Source: Chitinophaga caseinilytica
GTDB taxonomy: Bacteria > Bacteroidota > Bacteroidia > Chitinophagales > Chitinophagaceae
NCBI RefSeq assembly: GCF_038396765.1
Contig: NZ_CP150096.1
Span: 4,137,001-4,201,000, forward strand
Reading direction: 5' to 3'
DNA length: 64,000 nucleotides
Positions 25,770 to 34,968 of this stretch are shown here, piece after piece. Below the pieces are notes generated by a model. That model did no database searches. It was not told the origin of the DNA and was given only the letters and a program-made list of their open reading frames with translations. Within the stretch, counting starts at the first letter, position 1; every line of letters starts with the position of its first letter. Position numbers and translations under genes: made by a program.

Positions 25770-27566
25770 ATGATGATACAGCCAAAACGATTATTTGACG
25801 CGGTAGCTTACCAGCAGGAAAAATTCCCTAAACCGGATATGGTCGCCTCCAAGGTGGATGGCAACTGGAAGCCGTATTCCACGGCGGCCGTCCAGGAAAA
25901 TGCACAACGCCTTGCCGCGGGGCTCCTGGCGCTGGGCGTGGGCGGGAACGACTTTACGGCCGAAGGGGCAGACAAGATCGCCATCATTGCCAACAACCGT
26001 CCGGAATGGATTTTTACCGACCTGGCGGTGCAACAGGTAGGCGCCGTTCTGGTACCGCTTTATCCCACTACCAATCCGCTCGAAGTAAAATTCATTTTAA
26101 ACGATTCCGCGGTGAAATACATTTTCGTGAGCAACCAGGAGATGTATGAGAAGATCAGGGACCTGATGCCCGAAGTGCCCTCGCTCAAAGGCATCTTTTC
26201 GTTCGACCAGCTGCCCGGTGTTCCGCACTGGTCGGAAGTGACGGCCAAAGCCACGCCCGAACTGGAAGTCAAAGTGAAAGAGATCGCCGCAGGCATTCCT
26301 GAAGAACATCTCGCCACCATTATTTATACCAGCGGTACCACGGGCACGCCCAAAGGCGTGATGCTTACGCATAAGAACATCGTTTCCAACGTCATGTTCT
26401 CCAAAGCGAGCTTCCCCTTCCCGGACGCGCCGGAAACCCGCGTCCTGAGCTTCCTCCCGCTCAATCACATCTTCGAGAAAACCGTTACCTACATCTATCT
26501 TTTCAGCGGCATCAGCATTTATTACGCGGAAAGTATGGACAAGATCGCCGATAACCTCCGCGAAGTGAAGCCCGATGGATTTACCACCGTGCCCCGCCTC
26601 CTGGAAAAGGTTTACGAGAAGATCATGAGCAAAGGCAACGAGCTCACCGGCATCAAGCGCGGGCTCTTTTTCTGGGCCGTGGGCCTTGGTAAAAAATACG
26701 ACAACGTGGTCAGCAACGGCATGTGGTACAACATCCAGCTGGCGATCGCCAATAAACTCATCTTCAATAAATGGCGCGATGCCCTCGGTGGCAAGATCTC
26801 GTTCATCGTTACCGGTGGCGCCGCCGCTTCCGAAGGCCTGTTGCGCATTTTCAACGCCGCCGGGATCCCGGTGTACGAAGGGTATGGGCCAACTGAGAAC
26901 AGTCCCGTTATCAGCGTGAACCGCCGTTTCCCGGCAGGGCTTACGCGATTTGGTACCACAGGCCCCGTGCTCGAAGGCGTTGAGCTGAAGTTCACGGAAG
27001 AAGGTGAAATCTGCGTACGCGGCGCATCCGTCATGAAAGGCTACTACAAGCGCCCCGATCTTACCGCAGAAACGGTGATCGACGGCTGGCTTCATACCGG
27101 CGATATCGGTACTTTGGTGGAAGGGAAATTCCTCAAGATCACCGACCGCAAGAAAGAATTGTTCAAGACCAGCGGCGGCAAATACGTGGCGCCACAGCCC
27201 ATCGAGAACAAAATGAAGGAAAGCCCCTTCATCGAACAGATCATGGTGGTGGGCAACGAGCGCAAATTCGTGAGCGCGCTCATCGTTCCCTCGTTCTCCC
27301 TCCTCAAACAATGGATGAACCAGAACAATGTGCCCTTCACCACCAACGAAGAAGCCGTGAAAAATCCGCAGGTGCTGGAGATGTTCCAGAAAACGGTGGA
27401 CCGATACAATGCCAATTTCAACCACGTGGAGCAGGTGAAGAAATTTGCCCTGATGTCTGCCGAATGGGGCGTGGATACCGGGGAAATGACGCCGAAGCTC
27501 AGTCTCCGCCGCAAAGTGATCCTCGATAAATACAAAGACATGATAGAGAATATCTACAACGTCTGA
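25770..27566 (+). CDS. Long-chain fatty-acid--CoA ligase (AMP-forming, FadD15-like)
   Basis: About 598 residues from the ATG at 25770 (a second ATG follows at 25773; the open frame begins at 25701 but MIQPKRLFDA is the family start). The AMP-binding signature is near residue 185 (IIYTSGTTGTPKGVML); GYGPTENSP and the hinge/Lys region TDRKKELFKTSGGKYVAP follow. It activates fatty acids as acyl-CoA for lipid synthesis or breakdown. TATATTGG at 25760-25767, preceded at 20 bases by CTTG, resembles a promoter so close to the ATG that the mRNA would have almost no leader. A strong terminator follows the gene. Confidence 0.92.
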   Translation: MMIQPKRLFDAVAYQQEKFPKPDMVASKVDGNWKPYSTAAVQENAQRLAAGLLALGVGGNDFTAEGADKIAIIANNRPEWIFTDLAVQQVGAVLVPLYPTTNPLEVKFILNDSAVKYIFVSNQEMYEKIRDLMPEVPSLKGIFSFDQLPGVPHWSEVTAKATPELEVKVKEIAAGIPEEHLATIIYTSGTTGTPKGVMLTHKNIVSNVMFSKASFPFPDAPETRVLSFLPLNHIFEKTVTYIYLFSGISIYYAESMDKIADNLREVKPDGFTTVPRLLEKVYEKIMSKGNELTGIKRGLFFWAVGLGKKYDNVVSNGMWYNIQLAIANKLIFNKWRDALGGKISFIVTGGAAASEGLLRIFNAAGIPVYEGYGPTENSPVISVNRRFPAGLTRFGTTGPVLEGVELKFTEEGEICVRGASVMKGYYKRPDLTAETVIDGWLHTGDIGTLVEGKFLKITDRKKELFKTSGGKYVAPQPIENKMKESPFIEQIMVVGNERKFVSALIVPSFSLLKQWMNQNNVPFTTNEEAVKNPQVLEMFQKTVDRYNANFNHVEQVKKFALMSAEWGVDTGEMTPKLSLRRKVILDKYKDMIENIYNV

Positions 27567-27579
27567 CCAGTATATTCCG

Positions 27580-27607
27580 GGGCCGGCAGCCCATGCCGGC
27601 CCTTTTT
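27580..27607 (+). terminator. Rho-independent terminator after acyl-CoA synthetase
   Basis: A 9-bp perfect stem (27580-27588 with 27594-27602) with a T5 tail. Confidence 0.88.
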
Positions 27608-27635
27608 CCTGTTGCTTCCCTGCCTGTAAACCCGT

Positions 27636-27643
27636 TAACTTTG
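27636..27643 (+). promoter_or_regulatory. TAnnTTTG element immediately before the acetyltransferase gene
   Basis: TAACTTTG matches the consensus exactly and ends four bases before the ATG at 27648. Upstream, GTTG at 27611-27614 is a partial -33 at 21 bases. The expected transcription start falls on or next to the ATG. Confidence 0.5.
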
Positions 27644-27647
27644 TGAC

Positions 27648-28211
27648 ATGATACGTCCTGCAACCCCCAACGACGCGCCCGCGGCCATCCAGCTGCTCTT
27701 CCTCGCCATGGAAGACATTGCCCGCAAGATTTCCGGTACCAACGATATGCAGGTGGTGACCCACATCTTCGAGCACCTGTTCCGCGAGCCGGGCAACCAG
27801 TACAGTTTCGAGAATACATTGCTGTATGACGCCGGCAACGGTGTTGCCGGCATGATCGTGGGGTACGATGGCGGCAAGTTGCACCAGCTCCGCAAGCCCG
27901 TGCTCGACTACATCCGCTGGCAAACGGGCGCCGGCGTTTGTCCGGAAGATGAAACGCAGGCGGGTGAATTTTATCTCGACAGCATCGCCGTGGCGCCGGG
28001 GAACCAGGGCAAAGGGATCGGCGGCCAGCTCATCGACGCGGCGGTGGCGCGCGCGGCGGGTGAAGGCATGCGGAAGGCGGGGCTGCTCGTGAGCACAGAT
28101 AACCCCGCCGCACAGCGGCTCTATGAAAGAATGGGGTTCAAGGTAGAATACACGATGCCCTTTGCCGGCGGCCGCTACCACCATCTCATAAAAAAGATCG
28201 ACAACGCATAG
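27648..28211 (+). CDS. GNAT-family N-acetyltransferase
   Basis: A 187-residue protein beginning MIRPATPNDAPAAIQLLF, the usual GNAT start, so the annotated ATG is credible. The acetyl-CoA loop is DSIAVAPGNQGKGIGGQLI (motif A), followed by AGLLVSTDNPAAQRLYERMGF (motif B), both complete. A family-typical variable segment (~25-90) sits between strands 1 and 4. The substrate cannot be inferred. The promoter element overlaps the start region, so the mRNA may be leaderless. Confidence 0.88.
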   Translation: MIRPATPNDAPAAIQLLFLAMEDIARKISGTNDMQVVTHIFEHLFREPGNQYSFENTLLYDAGNGVAGMIVGYDGGKLHQLRKPVLDYIRWQTGAGVCPEDETQAGEFYLDSIAVAPGNQGKGIGGQLIDAAVARAAGEGMRKAGLLVSTDNPAAQRLYERMGFKVEYTMPFAGGRYHHLIKKIDNA

Positions 28212-28259
28212 TACCGAAGCGGCAGTAACGCGTCTTCCTCACTCACCTGACTATTTTCC

Positions 28260-28946
28260 ATGCTGAAACCCATCTTTACGCTCCTCGTCGCCGCTTTCGC
28301 CTTCCCGGCGTTTGCCGCTCATCAGGAATCGATTGCATCCGAAGATTCCCTCCGCATTAAAGCGCTTCCCCGCGCGCTTACTTTTGACGCCTCCAAAGGA
28401 AGCCTGAAAGCCACGGGGAACGATGCTTTCATCCTTCACGCCAACAAGAATACCGACCTGTATTCCTTCGTAGACAGCAGTTTTTACGTGCACCAGGTGC
28501 CCATGGCCACCTTCGCGGCGGATGAAAAATTCATCTTTTCCGCTAAAGTCCGGCCGGAACCCAAGGCATTGTTCGATGGGGGCGCCCTGCTGCTCTACAC
28601 CGATTCCTCCAACTGGGCCAAACTGCTCGTGGAACGGATGGACGACGGCCGCATCATGCTGGGCTCCTCGCTCATTACCGACCGCGTTACCGACGACAGC
28701 TACCACCGCGCCGTACATGCGGCGGAAGTGTATGTGAAGGTGGTGCGCTCGGGCAATATCTACGGTTTTTACTTCTCCGAAGACGGTAAAAAGTGGCAAA
28801 TCCTGCGCACTTTCCGCTACCGACGGCCACAGGGGCTGCGGATCGGGTTCTATGCCCAGTCGCCCAAAGGCGAGGGAATGGACTTCCACGTGTCCGAAGT
28901 GCGATACCGGCCGGAAGCTTTCAAGGATTTCTACGCCGGGGAATAA
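28260..28946 (+). CDS. Secreted DUF1349 (concanavalin-like) protein
   Basis: A 228-residue protein with a signal peptide (MLKPIFTLLVAAFAFPAFA) and one DUF1349 beta-sandwich domain: KFIFSAKVRPEP, ALLLYTDSSNWAKLLVERMDDG, and the final RIGFYAQSP. The family resembles lectin-like glucanase folds without the catalytic acids and is thought to bind sugars. It stands alone between the acetyltransferase and the TonB receptor, 48 bases after the former. Confidence 0.85.
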   Translation: MLKPIFTLLVAAFAFPAFAAHQESIASEDSLRIKALPRALTFDASKGSLKATGNDAFILHANKNTDLYSFVDSSFYVHQVPMATFAADEKFIFSAKVRPEPKALFDGGALLLYTDSSNWAKLLVERMDDGRIMLGSSLITDRVTDDSYHRAVHAAEVYVKVVRSGNIYGFYFSEDGKKWQILRTFRYRRPQGLRIGFYAQSPKGEGMDFHVSEVRYRPEAFKDFYAGE

Positions 28947-29009
28947 CATCCCGTTGCCATTCATCCAAATAATCGATGTCTGACTGACAATTATCCTATT
29001 TTGTCACGA

Positions 29010-29017
29010 TAACTTTG
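29010..29017 (+). promoter_or_regulatory. TAnnTTTG element for the TonB receptor
   Basis: TAACTTTG, exact consensus, 21 bases before the ATG at 29038. The -33 region has no TTTG. Confidence 0.4.
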
Positions 29018-29037
29018 AAAATCGGGACTTAATAGTG

Positions 29038-31500
29038 ATGAGGAAATTAGGCTTATTGATATGGAGCATGGGCATGCTCGCGGGAACGGCGGCATTTGCA
29101 CAGCAGCAACAAGGCAACCAGCAGCAGCAGGCGGAAATACTCGGCAAACTGATCGACGACCAAACTGGCAAGCCGGTTGAATATGCATCGGTGGCGCTCC
29201 TGAAATCTACGGACTCGTCTGTGGTAACGGGCATGCTGTCGAAAGGCAACGGCGATTTCGACTTCCGGAATATTGCGCCGGGTAAATACATCCTGAAAAT
29301 TTACTTTATCGGGTACGAGACTTTCTTCAAGCCCGTAACCGTCCGCCAGAGCAGCGACGTCGGCAATGTGCGCCTCAAAACCACGGCCACGGCGCTGAAA
29401 GGTGTGGAAGTAGTGGGCGAGAAGCCGGCTTTCACGATGGAGATCGATAAACGCGTGTTCAATGTCGAAAAGAACCTCGCCAGCGTGGGCGGCACTGCCA
29501 CCGACGTGCTCCGGCAGGTACCTTCCGTGAACGTGGATATCGACGGGAATGTGAGCGTGCGGAACGGTAGCCCGACCATTTTCATCGACGGCCGCCCGAG
29601 TACGCTTACCCTCGACCAGATCCCTGCGGATGCGATCCAGAGCGTGGAAGTGGTAACCAACCCTTCAGCGAAATACGACGCCGAAGGGATGAGCGGCATC
29701 CTCAACATCGTCCTGAAAAAGAACCGGAAAGCCGGCATCAACGGCCTCATCCAGGGCGGATATTCCTCTACGAAAAGTTCCAATGCCGGCGTCGATCTCA
29801 ACGCACGCCAGGGGAAAATTAACCTGTTCCTGAACTATAGCCTGCGCGACCGCCGCTCGCCCATGAAGCAGCACATGTTCCGCAAGAACATCGACGGCAA
29901 CGACGTGAGCTATATGGACCAGTACCAGGACGGTGAGTTCGGCCGCCGCTTCCAGAACGGGCGGCTCGGGTTCGACTGGTTTATCGACAACCGCAATACG
30001 TTGACGGTTTCCCAGGGCATTACGGCCGGGGATTTCAATAACCTCAACACCCAGGAGATATTCGACCTGAACGGTAATAAAGAGCGCATCCAGCGAGGGT
30101 TGGGGCGGAACGACAGCAAGCATAATTTCCGGAACTACGCCACACAGGTGGGTTACAAGCGGACGTTCTCCAAAGAAGGCCGCGAACTGACGGCCGACGT
30201 GACGTACAACCGTGCCAATAACCGGAACAACAACGATTATAGTCTCCAGTATTTCGATATGGCCGGTGAGCCGAGCAATTCGCCGAACCGGCCCGAAACG
30301 CGGTATGGCACCGGGAGCGGGAATACCACGTACCTCACCGCACAGGTCGATTTCGTGACGCCGCTGACCGAGAAATCGAAGGTGGAAGCGGGCTTGCGGT
30401 CGAACAACCGCCGGTTCAACAATATGCTGAGCACTTTCGGGAAGGATTTTACGAGCGGGGAATTCGCGTATGATTCCAGTCTTTCCAATGACTACCGCTA
30501 TACCGAGCAGATCAATGCGGCGTATGTAAGTTATACGGGAGGATACGGGAACTTCGGGTTCCAGACGGGTTTGCGCGCGGAGCAGTCGTTTTATACCGGC
30601 GAATTGCGGAACGTGAAGGGTGCATCCTACGAGATCGATTATCCCATCAGCCTGTTTCCCAGCGTTTTCCTGTCGCAGAAACTAAAGGGCGATCATGAAT
30701 TACAGCTGAATTACAGCCGCCGCATCCAGCGGCCCTGGTTCCGCGACCTGCTGCCCAATATCGAGTACAACGCCAATTCGGCGCGAAGGGGCAATCCTTC
30801 GCTGGCGCCGGAGTTCACGAATTCCTTCGAGTTGTCTTATTTGAAGGATTTCAACCGGAAAGTCAATGTGCTGGCGTCTTTATACTTCCGCAACACCAAT
30901 AACGCGATCACGAATTTTTACCTCGATACCACGCTGGTGCTGGACGGACAGGAGCGCAAGGTGCTGCTGAACTATCCCATCAATGCGGACCATCGCAATT
31001 CCTATGGCGCGGAGCTGACCGTTCGCACGCAGGTGACGAAGGGTTGGGACATTACGACCAATGTGAACATGGCACAAACGAGCGTGAGTGCGCAGAACCT
31101 GGACAACAGCGGATTTATCTGGTTTGGTAAAGTCAATAGTAATACGAAGCTGCCCTGGAACCTCACGTTGCAGGTGACCGGCGAGTACGAATCGAAGCAG
31201 ATCCTGCCGCAGGGGGAAGAGGCGCCGGAGTATCAGATCGATTTGGGTCTGAAGAAGGATTTTTTAAAGAAGAAGAACCTTTCCGTGATGGTGGGGCTCA
31301 ACGATATTTTCAATACCGACCGGGATTTGAGCTGGACGAAGACCTCGTTTTCCGAATCCGAGCGTTACCGCAAGCGGGTTTCCCGGGAGTTGCGCGTGAA
31401 TGTGAGCTGGCGCTTCGGGAAGATGGACGCGAAGATTTTCAATAAAAAGAAACGTGGTGGTGAAGAAGGTGGTGGCGATATGGGAGGCGACGGCTTCTGA
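29038..31500 (+). CDS. TonB-dependent outer-membrane receptor with carboxypeptidase-regulatory-like N-terminus
   Basis: About 820 residues from the ATG at 29038 (a GTG lies one codon upstream). A signal peptide is followed by a Gln-rich stretch, a CarboxypepD_reg-like domain (~35-110, GKLIDDQTGKPVEYASVAL), a plug (~125-215) with GSPTIFIDGRPS and the conserved SVEVVTNPSAKYDAEG, and an OMP_b-brl_3-type barrel. The tail is Gly-rich (KRGGEEGGGDMGG), unusual for a barrel that normally ends in an aromatic strand. The absence of a SusD partner argues against a standard polysaccharide locus; its ligand may be a siderophore, peptide or small glycan. Confidence 0.88.
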   Translation: MRKLGLLIWSMGMLAGTAAFAQQQQGNQQQQAEILGKLIDDQTGKPVEYASVALLKSTDSSVVTGMLSKGNGDFDFRNIAPGKYILKIYFIGYETFFKPVTVRQSSDVGNVRLKTTATALKGVEVVGEKPAFTMEIDKRVFNVEKNLASVGGTATDVLRQVPSVNVDIDGNVSVRNGSPTIFIDGRPSTLTLDQIPADAIQSVEVVTNPSAKYDAEGMSGILNIVLKKNRKAGINGLIQGGYSSTKSSNAGVDLNARQGKINLFLNYSLRDRRSPMKQHMFRKNIDGNDVSYMDQYQDGEFGRRFQNGRLGFDWFIDNRNTLTVSQGITAGDFNNLNTQEIFDLNGNKERIQRGLGRNDSKHNFRNYATQVGYKRTFSKEGRELTADVTYNRANNRNNNDYSLQYFDMAGEPSNSPNRPETRYGTGSGNTTYLTAQVDFVTPLTEKSKVEAGLRSNNRRFNNMLSTFGKDFTSGEFAYDSSLSNDYRYTEQINAAYVSYTGGYGNFGFQTGLRAEQSFYTGELRNVKGASYEIDYPISLFPSVFLSQKLKGDHELQLNYSRRIQRPWFRDLLPNIEYNANSARRGNPSLAPEFTNSFELSYLKDFNRKVNVLASLYFRNTNNAITNFYLDTTLVLDGQERKVLLNYPINADHRNSYGAELTVRTQVTKGWDITTNVNMAQTSVSAQNLDNSGFIWFGKVNSNTKLPWNLTLQVTGEYESKQILPQGEEAPEYQIDLGLKKDFLKKKNLSVMVGLNDIFNTDRDLSWTKTSFSESERYRKRVSRELRVNVSWRFGKMDAKIFNKKKRGGEEGGGDMGGDGF

Positions 31501-31542
31501 TCTTCCGGATTTCGGAGAAATCCTCTTCTCACACTGAGATAT

Positions 31543-31577
31543 TCCCGGTCATTTTTCGATGGCCGGGATTTTTTTGT
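31543..31577 (+). terminator. Rho-independent terminator after the TonB receptor
   Basis: A 9-bp stem with one G-T pair (31544-31552 with 31559-31567) followed by ATTTTTTT. The rest of the 207-base gap before the desaturase holds only a weak TATCTTTT at 31679. Confidence 0.75.
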
Positions 31578-31707
31578 CCGACATTCGGTTAGCCGCTTGA
31601 TACGGCTGTTTTAGCACGATAAGGGCCCATTTTTACATTAAAGGGCTGGAATCCGCCGATTTATCAGAAAAAATGGTTATCTTTTTCATTCATCCACAAC
31701 GATTTCT

Positions 31708-32769
31708 ATGCTGTCTCTCCAGGCCATCACAGATCCGGTGTACACGAAGCCGGCCAAATCGAGTTTCTTCGAGCGTTTTATCCGCGACCCGAGAGACTTG
31801 CCATTCGTATACCTGTCTATCCGTATCACTTTGGTGCTGGGTATTACGGCATTGCTGTTGTATATGCCTTTTGTCGACGGCTGGCTGTGGGGTGTTATCG
31901 CCGCGGTGTACCTGGTGTTCAATAACGCGGTGTTCAAGGGGCCGTTCGGGTTGATGTTGCATTGCACGTCGCACCGTGCGTTTTTCAGAAAGGAGTACGG
32001 TTTCATGAACCATTATCTGCCCTGGGTGCTGGGCCCGTTGTTCGGGCAAACGCCGGAAACGTATTACAGCCATCATATCGGGATGCACCATGCGGAGAAC
32101 AATATGCCGGAAGACGAGAGCAGTACCATGAAGTTCCAGCGCGATTCTTTCCGCGGGTTTTCGATGTACCTGGGTTCCTTTTTCTTTGCGGGGGTGTACC
32201 ATTTGTGCACTTACTTTTACCGGAAGAACCGGAAACGGCTCCTGTACCGCTCTGTGCGCGGGGAGTTGTTGTTCATCGCTATGTGCGTGGGGCTGAGTTT
32301 CGTGAACTGGCCGGCTACTTTGGTGGTGTTCATCATCCCGTTCGTCATTTCCCGTATTATCATGATGATGGGCAATTGGGCGCAACATGCCTTTATCGAC
32401 GCCAGCGATCCGGGGAACCATTACAAAAACTCCATCACCTGTATCAATACGAAATACAACCATAAATGCTGGAACGATGGCTATCATATCAGCCACCATG
32501 TGAAACCCAATATGCACTGGACGGAGCACCCGGTTTACTTCCGGCAGACGTTGCAGGAGTATATCGATAACGAAGGCATCGTGTTCGACGGTATCCATTT
32601 CCTGCATGTGTTCCTTTGGCTGGTGACGCGGCGGTACGACAAGCTCGCGCGGCATTACGTGAACATCGGCGACCGGTTCGCTACGGATGAAGAAGTGATC
32701 GCGTTCCTGAAGGTGCGTACGAAGAAGATCCCGGAAGCGGAACTGGAATTGGGCGTGATCAGGGCCTGA
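31708..32769 (+). CDS. Membrane fatty-acid desaturase
   Basis: A 353-residue integral membrane di-iron enzyme with all three histidine boxes: HCTSHR (~90), HHIGMHH (~115) and the C-terminal HISHHVKPNMHW (~265). Hydrophobic helices surround ~40-75 and ~190-225. It likely introduces a double bond into acyl lipids or hydroxylates a lipid; position and substrate cannot be read. Transcribed alone, with a 109-base gap to the next gene. Confidence 0.88.
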   Translation: MLSLQAITDPVYTKPAKSSFFERFIRDPRDLPFVYLSIRITLVLGITALLLYMPFVDGWLWGVIAAVYLVFNNAVFKGPFGLMLHCTSHRAFFRKEYGFMNHYLPWVLGPLFGQTPETYYSHHIGMHHAENNMPEDESSTMKFQRDSFRGFSMYLGSFFFAGVYHLCTYFYRKNRKRLLYRSVRGELLFIAMCVGLSFVNWPATLVVFIIPFVISRIIMMMGNWAQHAFIDASDPGNHYKNSITCINTKYNHKCWNDGYHISHHVKPNMHWTEHPVYFRQTLQEYIDNEGIVFDGIHFLHVFLWLVTRRYDKLARHYVNIGDRFATDEEVIAFLKVRTKKIPEAELELGVIRA

Positions 32770-32878
32770 GCCAGGTGATTGTTTTTCAATTACATAAAAG
32801 CAAGAAATCGTATATTGGGGGAGGGTATGGATCATTCCCATCCCGTTAAAAATTTATTCCTAAACCGAAGTATTACCT

Positions 32879-34429
32879 ATGAAAACGCAGTTGCTGCTGT
32901 TGTTAATGATTTGTTCTGTTTGCCCGCTTTTCGCCCAAAATGTTTACCAGATCCGCGCCGACAGTGTCCGGATTTACAATGTCTGCGACACGGCGGAGCT
33001 CATTCTTGAAAACCGTACGAGCCAGGTAAATGGTTACCTGTTCAACAAAGGGAACGGCCGTACGGAATTCCGTAAACTTAAGCTGCTGAATGTTGGAGGA
33101 TCGCGGCTGGCCATCGCCGGTCAGGACACGATCGATCTCCGTACGTTGAATATCGTTGGGATGGATACCGCTTACCGTTCGGGCGATAGCCTCCGTTTTG
33201 AAAAAGGCGGCAGAATAACCAGCCTGTACGCGCCCTTGCCGGCGCCGGAAGGTTACATCCTGAACAGGATGAGCATTCCGCAGCAGGCTTCGTTCAATAT
33301 CAGCGGCGAGGGGCGGACGTCTGTCCGTTTTTCGGTCATCCGCAACGGTTCCAACGGGTTCATGAACAGCTTTATTCTGCTGGACACTACCGGCACCCGG
33401 GGCGCGAACATTCAGTTGACCGGCGGAGATACTGCCGGGGTGGCGATGTACGTCAATAATGGCGCGACGTGGGTGAAGCGGATGGAGATCGGGCCTACGG
33501 GTAATTCCGGCTTTTACAGTAATCTGTCGGCAACTGGGAGCTTTACGATGGGCCACGGCGTGGAGTTTGCGACGCTGAACCTGTTGGGGAATACGGGCAG
33601 TTTTATGGTGTACCCGAACCGGGGCATCGCGCCGCCCACATACACCACCCGGAGCAACGGTACGAAAATCGTGTTTTACAGTGCTTTGAGCGCAACCAAT
33701 ACAGAATTTGCATATGGCCTGGAAACCCAGCATTTATGGCAAAGTGTGCCTACGCCTGCTGCCAATACGGGTTTCAAGTGGTACGGCGGTACCCGGGAAG
33801 CCATGAAACTTACAGGTGAAGGAGTGCTGACCGTTCAGGATAGAATCCGGACAGATCTCATTTGGGGCGATTCGTCGGGGCTGGTCATCAGCGGGAACAA
33901 TTCCGAAGATACATTGATATTGATCGGCGGAGGAACAGGGCCCGTGTCTGCCAGGGGCGGCCAGATCAACCTGCATAGTGGTGGAGATACGGCCAGTACC
34001 GCCCGCGGCGGGATTACTTTCCATACCGGCATCGTCGTCAATGGTGCGCAGCAACCGGAAAGGATGCGCATCACGGGCACCGGGCGCGTAGGTATCGCCA
34101 CCAATGTGCCGCATTCCACCTTGCAGCTGATGGGCTCCTTCGCGCCAAGGTCCACCACGGTTACCAGCAGCCTCAGTCTTACCGAGGAACATTGCAACGT
34201 GGCGGTAGACAATACTGCGGCGGCAACGATCACCCTGCCCCTGGCAATCAGTTGCGGCGGAAGGGAATATTCGATCGTGAAAACTTCAGCGTCTGCCGCA
34301 GCGGTAACGGTAATCGCCAGCGGAACCGATAAGATCAACGGCGGTACTTCCGTGTCGCTGGCCACTCAGTTCAAAACCGTGAGCCTCTGGAGTAACGGGG
34401 TATTTTGGCTGATCAAATACGCGAATTAG
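32879..34429 (+). CDS. Secreted repetitive beta-rich protein of unknown function
   Basis: A 516-residue protein with signal peptide (MKTQLLLLLMICSVCPLFAQ) and Thr/Gly/Asn-rich, strand-forming sequence throughout, like phage tail-fibre or trimeric-adhesin-type structural proteins. The late segment VGIATNVPHSTLQLMGSF resembles the tip region of such fibres; the C-terminus has a compact fold ending SNGVFWLIKYAN. No chaperone or protease motif was seen. Its stop codon overlaps the stop of the convergent gene (34426-34429). A surface or matrix role is likely but not shown. Confidence 0.7.
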   Translation: MKTQLLLLLMICSVCPLFAQNVYQIRADSVRIYNVCDTAELILENRTSQVNGYLFNKGNGRTEFRKLKLLNVGGSRLAIAGQDTIDLRTLNIVGMDTAYRSGDSLRFEKGGRITSLYAPLPAPEGYILNRMSIPQQASFNISGEGRTSVRFSVIRNGSNGFMNSFILLDTTGTRGANIQLTGGDTAGVAMYVNNGATWVKRMEIGPTGNSGFYSNLSATGSFTMGHGVEFATLNLLGNTGSFMVYPNRGIAPPTYTTRSNGTKIVFYSALSATNTEFAYGLETQHLWQSVPTPAANTGFKWYGGTREAMKLTGEGVLTVQDRIRTDLIWGDSSGLVISGNNSEDTLILIGGGTGPVSARGGQINLHSGGDTASTARGGITFHTGIVVNGAQQPERMRITGTGRVGIATNVPHSTLQLMGSFAPRSTTVTSSLSLTEEHCNVAVDNTAAATITLPLAISCGGREYSIVKTSASAAAVTVIASGTDKINGGTSVSLATQFKTVSLWSNGVFWLIKYAN

Positions 34430-34719
34430 GGTTTTTTGAAATCGAGCCCTTTTTCCTGCAGCGCCGCCTTCATTTTGGGCAAAGAAGCCGGGCCCATACC
34501 ATGCAGCGACATAATTTCCTTTTGCGTATATTTCGAAAGCTTTCCGGGCGTATCGATGCCAAGAGATTGCAAAGCCCGGCGTGCCGGGGCGGAAAAGGCC
34601 GCCAGGAACCCGTCGGGCGGGCGCGCTTCGGCCTCGCATTGCGGGCAGGTGGGGCAGTCGGACGATTTGTAGTATTGGTGCCCATTCGGGCAGGTGCGGA
34701 GTGATTTGGCTGGGGGCAT
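34426..34719 (-). CDS. Zinc-ribbon plus RNA-polymerase-alpha-CTD-like helix-hairpin-helix protein
   Basis: About 97 residues from the ATG at 34719 (MPPAKS; an upstream start at 34752 is possible). An N-terminal four-Cys ribbon (CPNGHQYYKSSDCPTCPQCE) is followed by a C-terminal domain (RRALQSLGIDTPGKLSKYTQ, then SLHGMGPASLPKMKAAL) with the helix-hairpin-helix pattern of the alpha-subunit C-terminal domain. That domain binds DNA and activators in RNA polymerase. The protein could be a small DNA- or polymerase-associated factor. It diverges from the gene at 34770 by 50 bases and meets the secreted protein tail-to-tail. Confidence 0.75.
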   Translation of the reverse strand: MPPAKSLRTCPNGHQYYKSSDCPTCPQCEAEARPPDGFLAAFSAPARRALQSLGIDTPGKLSKYTQKEIMSLHGMGPASLPKMKAALQEKGLDFKKP

Positions 34720-34769
34720 GGGCTGGAGGTTTGCTGTAACGTAAATTACCATTTTAACTGGATATCATC

Positions 34770-34967
34770 ATGTTGACAGGTGCTAAACTCGTTGGATTGA
34801 TACTGTTGCTCGCCGGACTGGGCCTATGGTTCATTACGTTCCGGAAAGTGCGCAAAGACCCGAAAAACACGAAAGTCCGCTGGCTGTTCACCGCATCGTT
34901 CGCGCTGGAGATTGCCGGCATCGTTTTGCTGACTGAAGGCTGCGGCAGCCGCGTTTTTTCCGAATAG
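34770..34967 (+). CDS. Small two-helix membrane protein
   Basis: A 65-residue protein with two membrane helices (~5-23 and ~38-58) joined by a basic loop (FRKVRKDPKNTKVRW). No family recognised. First of five small plus-strand genes that run to 36615 with gaps of 1-32 bases and probably form one transcript. Confidence 0.6.
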   Translation: MLTGAKLVGLILLLAGLGLWFITFRKVRKDPKNTKVRWLFTASFALEIAGIVLLTEGCGSRVFSE

Positions 34968-34968
34968 C

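Noticed and set aside
26097..28184. 695-codon antisense ORF over the acyl-CoA synthetase and acetyltransferase
   Set aside because: It spans two unrelated, well-supported genes and their terminator and has no recognisable motif.
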